A DNA stretch of 64,000 bases from Streptomyces finlayi (GTDB taxonomy: Bacteria; Actinomycetota; Actinomycetes; Streptomycetales; Streptomycetaceae): the NCBI RefSeq assembly GCF_014216315.1, contig NZ_CP045702.1:6262001-6326000 (forward strand). The letters run 5' to 3'. The notes beneath the pieces are model-generated. The model did not search any database and was not told the origin of the DNA. It saw only the letters and a list, made by a program, of their open reading frames with translations. A program made the translations under genes and the position numbers. The stretch's first letter is position 1. Each line of letters starts with the position of its first letter. This document shows, piece by piece, positions 59,027 through 64,000 of the stretch.

Positions 59027-60547
59027 GTGGCAGCAGCACCAGTCTGGAGCGTCGACCCCCGAACCGGGAACCCGCGCGAGCAGGTTGCGGTGGAGGCTAC
59101 AGCGGGGGAGGTCGACCGGGCCGTCCGGGCCGCCCACGCCGTACGCGGATCGCTCGCCGACCGCACGGTGCGCGCCGCGTTCCTGCGTACGGCGGCCGAC
59201 CTGCTCGCGGAGGCGGGGGAGCACGTCATCGAGGCGGCCGACGCCGAGACCGCCCTCGGTCCGGTCCGGCTCACGGGCGAGCTCGCCCGCACGGCGGCGC
59301 AGCTGAGGGCGTTCGCGGAGGTCGTCGACGAGGGCGCGTACCTCGACATCCACATCGACCACGAGGACGGGAAGCAGACCCCGCCCTGGCCGGACCTGCG
59401 CCGCTACAAGATCCCGCTCGGCGTCGTCGCCGTCTACGCGGCCAGCAACTTCCCGCTCGCCTTCTCCGTCCCCGGCGGAGACACGGCCAGCGCGCTCGCC
59501 GCGGGCTGCCCCGTCGTCATCAAGGCGCACCCCGGCCACCCGGCCACCTCCGAACTCTGCGCCTCCGTCCTGCGCCGGGCCGCCGTGCGCAACGGCCTGC
59601 CCGAGGACGTGGTGAACCTGGTGCACGGCTTCCAGGCGGGCGTCGAGCTGGTCAGGCACCCGCTCGTCGCGGCGGCCGGCTTCACGGGCTCGATCCGCGG
59701 CGGCCGCGCCCTGTTCGACGCGGCGGCGGCCCGGCCCACCCCGATCCCGTTCCACGGCGAGCTCGGCTCCCTGAACCCCGTGGTCGTCACCGAAGCCGCC
59801 GCCGCCGAGCGCGGCGAGCAGATCGGCGCCGGGCTCGCGGGCTCGATGACCATGGGCGCGGGGCAGTTCTGCACGAAGCCCGGCTTCGTCCTCGTACCGG
59901 CGGGCGGGACGGGCGATGAGCTGCTGAAGTCCCTGACCGACGTGGTCAGCGACAGCCAGTCCGCGGTCATGCTCGACCAGCGGATGCGCGACGCGTTCGT
60001 CGCGGGCGTACGGGAACGGTCCGAACTCCCGGACGTGACGGCCCCCGTCACCCCCGGCGCGGGCAGCGAACACACCGTCGCGCCGGGCTTCCTGACCGTA
60101 CCGGCGCAGCGGCTCACCGAGGACGGACCGCACGACGCCCTCCTGGAGGAGTGCTTCGGCCCGGTCACCGTCGTGGCCCGTTACGAGACCGAGGACGAGA
60201 TCACCGCGGTCCTCTCCCGGCTCCCGGGCAACCTCACCGCCACGCTCCAGACGGCCACCGAGGAGACCGACGAAAGCGCCGCACGGCTCCTCGCCGCGCT
60301 CACCCCGCTGGCCGGCCGCGTCCTGGTCAACGGCTGGCCGACCGGCGTAGCCGTCGCCCCGGCCCAGCACCACGGCGGCCCGTACCCGGCGACCACGTCC
60401 ACCTCCACCTCGGTCGGCGCCACGGCGATCGAGCGGTGGCTGCGCCCGGTCACGTACCAGACGACCCCGGACGCCCTGCTGCCGCCGGAACTCCAGGAGT
60501 CCAACCCGCAGGGCCTGCCCCGCAGGGTGGACGGGCACCGCGAATAG
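59027..60547 (+). CDS. Alpha-ketoglutarate semialdehyde (2,5-dioxovalerate) dehydrogenase
   Basis: Oxidises alpha-ketoglutarate semialdehyde to alpha-ketoglutarate, the last step of oxidative uronate, aldarate and pentose degradation. A 506-residue aldehyde dehydrogenase with Asn141 (YAASNFPLAFSVPGGDTASA), Glu245 (FHGELGSLNPVVV) and nucleophile Cys282 (GAGQFCTKPG). The ASNFPLAF and HGELGSLNP forms plus VNGWPTGVAVAPAQHHGGPY are characteristic of the KGSADH subgroup rather than of general aldehyde dehydrogenases. The start is GTG 59027 with GGAAGGA upstream. It lies 9 kb from the pectin island but completes its chemistry. The divergent IclR gene is its likely regulator. Confidence 0.9.
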   Translation: MAAAPVWSVDPRTGNPREQVAVEATAGEVDRAVRAAHAVRGSLADRTVRAAFLRTAADLLAEAGEHVIEAADAETALGPVRLTGELARTAAQLRAFAEVVDEGAYLDIHIDHEDGKQTPPWPDLRRYKIPLGVVAVYAASNFPLAFSVPGGDTASALAAGCPVVIKAHPGHPATSELCASVLRRAAVRNGLPEDVVNLVHGFQAGVELVRHPLVAAAGFTGSIRGGRALFDAAAARPTPIPFHGELGSLNPVVVTEAAAAERGEQIGAGLAGSMTMGAGQFCTKPGFVLVPAGGTGDELLKSLTDVVSDSQSAVMLDQRMRDAFVAGVRERSELPDVTAPVTPGAGSEHTVAPGFLTVPAQRLTEDGPHDALLEECFGPVTVVARYETEDEITAVLSRLPGNLTATLQTATEETDESAARLLAALTPLAGRVLVNGWPTGVAVAPAQHHGGPYPATTSTSTSVGATAIERWLRPVTYQTTPDALLPPELQESNPQGLPRRVDGHRE

Positions 60548-60581
60548 GGCCCGTACTCAACCGAGCTGAGTAGCAGTCCCC

Positions 60582-60605
60582 ACCCTCCGGCCCCGGCCGG
60601 AGGGT
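60582..60605. terminator. Hairpin covering the next gene's ribosome-binding site
   Basis: A perfect 11-bp stem (60582-60592 with 60595-60605) ends four bases before ATG 60609, and its right arm contains GGAGGG, the only good ribosome-binding sequence for that gene. It could terminate the dehydrogenase transcript and also mask the next gene. Confidence 0.6.
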
Positions 60606-60608
60606 GTA

Positions 60609-60998
60609 ATGGGTTCCATGAGTCGAACGCCCACCGAACAGCGTCCAAGGGCCGTGTCGGGCCACACCCCGCGCCCCTGCCCCGCCGAACCGAAGGACCG
60701 CAAACTGCGCAGGGCGGCCCGCATCGGCCTGGCGCTGATCGTCCCCGTGGCGCTCCTCTGCGGCATCGCCGCCCTCGCCTCCTCGGACGGCTCCCGCTGC
60801 CTCACCTACGGCGAGCACTGCGCCGACGTCTCGGGCACCGCGATCCTCGCTGCGCTGCTGACGACGGCGGCGTCCGGCGTCGCGGCATCCGTCTGCCCCT
60901 GCGCACGGCTGCCCTTCGCCCAGGCACGTGCCTGGGCTCTCTTCCTCCAGTACGGAACACTGCTCACCGGCGCGGGCATGATGCTCAGCTACACCTGA
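60609..60998 (+). CDS. Small membrane protein, unknown function
   Basis: A 129-residue protein with a basic cytosolic N-terminus (about 1-38) and three hydrophobic segments: RIGLALIVPVALLCGIAALA, GTAILAALLTTAASGVAA and LFLQYGTLLTGAGMML. Cys residues occur in SRCLTYGEHC and ASVCPCARLP. No family recognised. ATG 60609 has GGAGGG upstream, but inside a hairpin stem; ATG 60618 is the alternative start (MSRTPTEQR). Confidence 0.65.
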   Translation: MGSMSRTPTEQRPRAVSGHTPRPCPAEPKDRKLRRAARIGLALIVPVALLCGIAALASSDGSRCLTYGEHCADVSGTAILAALLTTAASGVAASVCPCARLPFAQARAWALFLQYGTLLTGAGMMLSYT

Positions 60999-61077
60999 CG
61001 GGACACCGGTGGCGCACCCCCGTGGCGCCGCCACCTCACTCGGCAACCGCCGGCCGGGCCCGCGCGTCCCCTCCACC

Positions 61078-61581
61078 ATGATCCGAATCGCCACACCGGA
61101 CGACCTCGATGCCGTCGTCCGGCTGCACACCGAGGCCCGTGCCACCTACTACCGGGGCCATCTTCCGACCGAGGAGTACGCGGGAGCGGCCGGGGTCGCC
61201 CGCAGCCGTGACGGCTGGGCGAGCGCCATCGGCAGGTCCGGCGCCACCGTGCTCTGCGCCGAGCGCGCGGGGGTCCTGGCGGGCATCGCGGCCTACGCCG
61301 AGCGCGACGGTTCCACGTACCTGTCCCAGCTCCACGTCTCGCCCTCCCAGTGGCGTACGGGAGTGGGCACCGCCCTCCATGCCGCGTGCACCGATGCCTG
61401 GCGCCGGGCCGGGGTGCGGACCGCCCGGCTGGAGGTGTTCGTGCACAACACCCGTGCCCAGGCGTTCTACGCCCGCCACGGCTGGACCCCCGACCCGGAC
61501 GGGCCCCGCGCGGGCAGCCACCTGGCGTTCTGCTTCGACGTGGGGAATCACCAGGAGCCGTTGAATGTTGAACGGGGATAG
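61078..61581 (+). CDS. GNAT-family N-acetyltransferase
   Basis: A 167-residue acetyltransferase. It begins MIRIATPDDLDAVVRLHTEA and has LSQLHVSPSQWRTGVGTALH (about 82-101; acetyl-CoA motif A with a Q-W-R-T-G-V-G variant of RxxGxG) and VFVHNTRAQAFYARHGWTPD near the C-terminus, the usual motif B ending. Target unknown. ATG 61078 marks the start of family similarity; the open frame to 61009 is Arg/Pro-rich shadow. It lies 79 bp after the small membrane gene and 57 bp before the DsbA-like gene, all on the plus strand. Confidence 0.85.
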   Translation: MIRIATPDDLDAVVRLHTEARATYYRGHLPTEEYAGAAGVARSRDGWASAIGRSGATVLCAERAGVLAGIAAYAERDGSTYLSQLHVSPSQWRTGVGTALHAACTDAWRRAGVRTARLEVFVHNTRAQAFYARHGWTPDPDGPRAGSHLAFCFDVGNHQEPLNVERG

Positions 61582-61638
61582 CGGAGGGTACCTCCGTGGT
61601 GCGTCCGTGGTGCCGAGATCCTGGAGAGAAGAAGAGTC

Positions 61639-62367
61639 ATGCGCGTCGAGATCTGGAGCGACATCGCCTGCCCGTGGTGCTACGTCGGGAAGGCCCGCTT
61701 CGAAAAGGGCCTGGCCGAGTTCGCGCACCGGGACGGGGTCGAGGTGGTACACCGTTCCTTCGAGCTCGACCCGGGGCGCGCCAAGGGGGACACCGCGCAG
61801 GTGATCGACGTGCTGGCCCAGAAGTACGGGCGTACGCGTGAGGAGGCCCGGGCCATGGAGGCCAATGTCGCGGGCAACGCGCATGCCGAGGGGCTGGCCT
61901 ACCGGACCGAGGGGCGTGACCACGGCAGCACCTTCGACATCCACCGGCTGCTCCACCTGGCCAAGGCGCGCGGCCGTCAGGACGAGCTGCTGGACCTCGC
62001 CTACCGGGCGAACTTCGCCGAGGAGCGCTCGGTCTTCGACGACGGCGTCCTCGTGGAGCTCGGCGTCGAGGCGGGGCTCGACCGGGACGAGGTCCTCGCG
62101 GTGCTCGCCGATCCCGGTGCGTACGCGGACGACGTCCGGGCCGATGAGCGCGAGGCGTCCGAGCTGGGTGCCAACGGGGTGCCGTTCTTCGTGCTCGACC
62201 GGCGGTACGGAATCTCCGGCGGCCAGCCGTCCGAGGTGTTCCTCAAGGCGCTCGAGCAGGCGTGGAAGGACCGTGCCGTCACCGCGCTCACCACGATCGG
62301 CGACGACGCGGCGGCCTGCGACGCGGACGGTTCCTGCGAGGTTCCGCAGCCCGAAGCCTCCGTCTGA
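61639..62367 (+). CDS. DsbA-family oxidoreductase (FrnE-like)
   Basis: A 242-residue cytosolic thioredoxin-fold protein of the FrnE branch. The redox motif C11-P-W-C14 is in WSDIACPWCYVGKARFEKGL; the helical insertion (about 60-150) and the cis-Pro loop GANGVPFFVLDRRYGISGGQ close the fold. A C-terminal CDADGSCEVP carries two more cysteines. FrnE proteins act as disulfide isomerases or oxidative-stress proteins; polyketide-pathway relatives exist, but there is no such cluster here. Start ATG 61639 follows a GAGAGAAGAAG purine-rich stretch. Confidence 0.9.
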   Translation: MRVEIWSDIACPWCYVGKARFEKGLAEFAHRDGVEVVHRSFELDPGRAKGDTAQVIDVLAQKYGRTREEARAMEANVAGNAHAEGLAYRTEGRDHGSTFDIHRLLHLAKARGRQDELLDLAYRANFAEERSVFDDGVLVELGVEAGLDRDEVLAVLADPGAYADDVRADEREASELGANGVPFFVLDRRYGISGGQPSEVFLKALEQAWKDRAVTALTTIGDDAAACDADGSCEVPQPEASV

Positions 62368-62463
62368 GCGTCCCGCCGGCGGCGGTATGCATAAGCGTCC
62401 CTTGGGTGTACCCCTTAACTCCTGGCAATTGACTATGAGTTGAGGGGCGCCCAGGGTGGACCT

Positions 62464-63525
62464 ATGCAGACGATCACGCTCAGCCAAGCGGCAGTCGCCG
62501 AGTTCGCTCCGGAGACCACCTACCTCAACACGTCCAGCTGCGGGCTGCTGCCCCGCCGCGCGGCGGAGGCCGTCAAGGCTCTCGTCGACGAGAACGCCGC
62601 GGGCACGCGCGGCGGGGCCGGCAGCTTCGACGCCGTGGACGCGGCCCGGGCCGCGTTCGCCCGGCTCGCCGGGGTCCGCCCCGACCGCGTCGCCACCGGC
62701 GGTTCGGTCGCCGTCCATGTCGGACTGGTCGCGGCCTCGCTGAAGCCGGGGACCGAGGTCCTCGCGCCCGAAGGCGAGTTCAGCTCCGTGGTGAGCCCGT
62801 TCGCGCTCCGCGGCGATCTCCGGATGCGCTACGTCCCGCTGGACGGACTGGCCGACGCCGTGGGGCCCGAGACCGGCCTCGTCGCCTTCTCCGCCGTCCA
62901 GTCCGCCGACGGCCGCGTCGCCGACCTCGGTGCCATCCGGTCGGCGGCCGCCGCGCACGGCGCCCGGACGCTGCTCGACGCCTCCCAGTCGGCGGGCTGG
63001 TTCCCGCTGGACGCCGGGGCCTACGACTACACCGTCACCGGCGGCTTCAAGTTCCTCCTCTGCCCCCGCGGCGCCTCGTTCCTCACCATGACCGAGGAGT
63101 CGCAGGCCGCCCTCCCGCCGCTCCACGCGGGCTGGGTCTCCGCCGAGGACCGGTGGAACAGCACGTACGGCCCGGTCGAGCGGCTCGCCTCCACCGCCCG
63201 CGCCTTCGACGAGCCGCCCGCGTTCCTCGCGTACCACGGGGCCGAGCACTCCCTGGGACTGCTGGCGGAGATCGGCGCCGACGCCCTGTACGCCCATGCC
63301 ACCGGGCTCGCGGACCGCTTCCGCGGCGGCCTCGCGGAACTCGGCCACGCGCCCGTTCCTGGCACGTCGGCGATCGTCGCCGTGCCCGGACTCGGCGTGC
63401 GCACAGCGGAGTTGGCGAATGCCGGGATCATGGTCTCGGACCGGGCCGGGAATCTGCGGGCGTCCTTCCACCTCTACAACTCCGAGGCGGACGTGGACCG
63501 GGTGCTGGATGTCCTGGGCGGCTGA
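62464..63525 (+). CDS. Class V aminotransferase-family PLP enzyme
   Basis: A 353-residue PLP-dependent enzyme with the cysteine-desulfurase/isopenicillin-epimerase fold. Visible marks are TTYLNTSSCGLLPRRAAEAV at the N-terminus, Asp172 (TLLDASQSAGWFPLD) that binds the PLP ring nitrogen and the Schiff-base lysine K196 (VTGGFKFLLCPRG). It lacks the persulfide Cys loop of SufS, so transamination, epimerisation or C-S lyase activity is more likely than Fe-S work. ATG 62464 is preceded by AGGGTGG. The 96 bp upstream contain the AT-rich TTGACT (about 62431), a possible -35. Convergent with the last gene. Confidence 0.83.
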   Translation: MQTITLSQAAVAEFAPETTYLNTSSCGLLPRRAAEAVKALVDENAAGTRGGAGSFDAVDAARAAFARLAGVRPDRVATGGSVAVHVGLVAASLKPGTEVLAPEGEFSSVVSPFALRGDLRMRYVPLDGLADAVGPETGLVAFSAVQSADGRVADLGAIRSAAAAHGARTLLDASQSAGWFPLDAGAYDYTVTGGFKFLLCPRGASFLTMTEESQAALPPLHAGWVSAEDRWNSTYGPVERLASTARAFDEPPAFLAYHGAEHSLGLLAEIGADALYAHATGLADRFRGGLAELGHAPVPGTSAIVAVPGLGVRTAELANAGIMVSDRAGNLRASFHLYNSEADVDRVLDVLGG

Positions 63526-63564
63526 GGCCGCGAGGAGACCCCAGGAGCACGCGGCCGGAAGCAC

Positions 63565-64000
63565 TCAGCCGAGCGGCGCACCGTGCCACTTCCACGAGGT
63601 GACACGGTCGCGGCCCGGCAGCTCGGCGCGGCCGGTGGACCAGAGCAGGACGGTCCACCGGTCCTCGTCGGCCGGGGCGTCGGGGAAGAGCCGGGCCAGC
63701 ACCCGGTCGCAGAGGTCCCGGGGCGGGGTCCAGGTGAGCGACAGGCCCTCGGCGATGTCGTGGGTGTGCACCAGCGTCTCCACGATGCCCATCGCCGCGA
63801 AGCCCTCCGCGTCGGAGACGCCGTACCCGTGGTACGAGCGCACCTCCGGAGCCGTCGTACGCACCATCGCCGACAGCAGCGCGCCGCTCGCCTCCAGCGT
63901 CTGGAGCAGCCCGGCGGTTCCCGCCACCGGGTCCGCGAAGACCGCGTTCCAGGGCCCGCCCTCGCGCTCCGGTGCCCAGCGGAAGGGAACCTCGCCCTCC
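63565..64000 (-). CDS. DinB-like / maleylpyruvate-isomerase-type protein, partial
   Basis: The frame is open to the right edge, so the N-terminus lies outside the window. About 145 residues are visible: VPFRWAPEREGGPWNAVFAD, then AGTAGLLQTLEASGALLSAM, SYHGYGVSDAEGFAAMGIVE, TLVHTHDIAEGLSL with the metal-type His pair, and a C-terminal beta end (DRWTVLLWSTGRAELPGRDR). The pattern fits the mycothiol-dependent maleylpyruvate isomerase/DinB-like family (TIGR03083/03086 type). The apparent start at 63927 is a GTG inside the domain and is not the real one. Confidence 0.7.
   Translation of the reverse strand, partial: EGEVPFRWAPEREGGPWNAVFADPVAGTAGLLQTLEASGALLSAMVRTTAPEVRSYHGYGVSDAEGFAAMGIVETLVHTHDIAEGLSLTWTPPRDLCDRVLARLFPDAPADEDRWTVLLWSTGRAELPGRDRVTSWKWHGAPLG

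Noticed and set aside
1..64000. tRNA, rRNA, CRISPR arrays, integrase or attachment sites
   Set aside because: None seen; the only mobile-like feature is the transposase-less palindromic element at 25425-25594, so the pectin island shows no direct sign of recent integration.

Overview
The window is high-G+C actinobacterial DNA, almost certainly from a Streptomyces chromosome. The support is dense coding with ATGA/GTGA start-stop overlaps, many GTG starts, mirror-image open frames on the antisense strand, a Streptomyces-type core block (pgl-opcA-zwf-tal-tkt, ctaB/ctaA, suf operon, dapD), a SigE-type sigma factor and sugar ABC transporters with no dedicated ATPase. No rRNA, tRNA or CRISPR array was seen.

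Layout. 1-570: the tail of a PH-domain protein and a broken VOC-family gene. 630-7227 (-): an oxidative and non-oxidative pentose phosphate operon (pgl, opcA, zwf, tal, tkt). 7513-10489: haem O and haem A synthesis (ctaB +, ctaA -) flanking a small conserved gene and a gutted amidohydrolase. 10580-12270 (-): an ABC-2 type exporter. 12614-16201: a large secreted subtilase. 16419-23019: a complete SUF Fe-S assembly operon led by its SufR-type sensor, with an exact CAAC-N6-GTTG operator on the start codon and an iron-box-like site upstream. 23112-25428: a membrane protein and dapD, followed by a 170-bp palindromic MITE-like element at the dapD stop codon. 25873-33003: a lipoprotein, an SGNH hydrolase, a frameshifted conserved gene, a PhoX-like Tat protein, a small tudor/CarD-like protein, a double TerD protein and a small conserved protein.

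33163-50451 is a pectin/uronate utilisation island. It holds a uronate dehydrogenase, a 5-dehydro-4-deoxyglucarate dehydratase (KdgD), an FCD-type GntR regulator, a second DHDPS-family enzyme, an IlvD/Edd dehydratase with the aldonate-dehydratase cysteines, two ABC permeases and a binding protein, a Gfo/Idh oxidoreductase, a PmoA-family protein, a GH43 enzyme, a rhamnogalacturonan acetylesterase and a PL1 pectate lyase. The alpha-ketoglutarate semialdehyde dehydrogenase that would finish both branches lies at 59027, divergent from an IclR regulator. The only two matches I found to a TTCGGTATACCGAA-like site are upstream of that gene and of the sugar permeases, which suggests one regulon.

The rest (50463-64000) holds a SigE-type sigma/anti-sigma pair, an XRE regulator, a purine permease, a NarL-type two-component system with a membrane partner, two GNAT enzymes, a DsbA/FrnE-like oxidoreductase, a class V aminotransferase and a partial DinB-like protein.

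The most unusual trait is gene decay by internal deletion. The VOC gene, the amidohydrolase, a second pectate lyase and two pectinesterases keep their ends but lack their middles or 3' parts. Two more genes carry a single frameshift or amber codon. This is either real erosion of redundant genes or a sequencing/assembly artefact.
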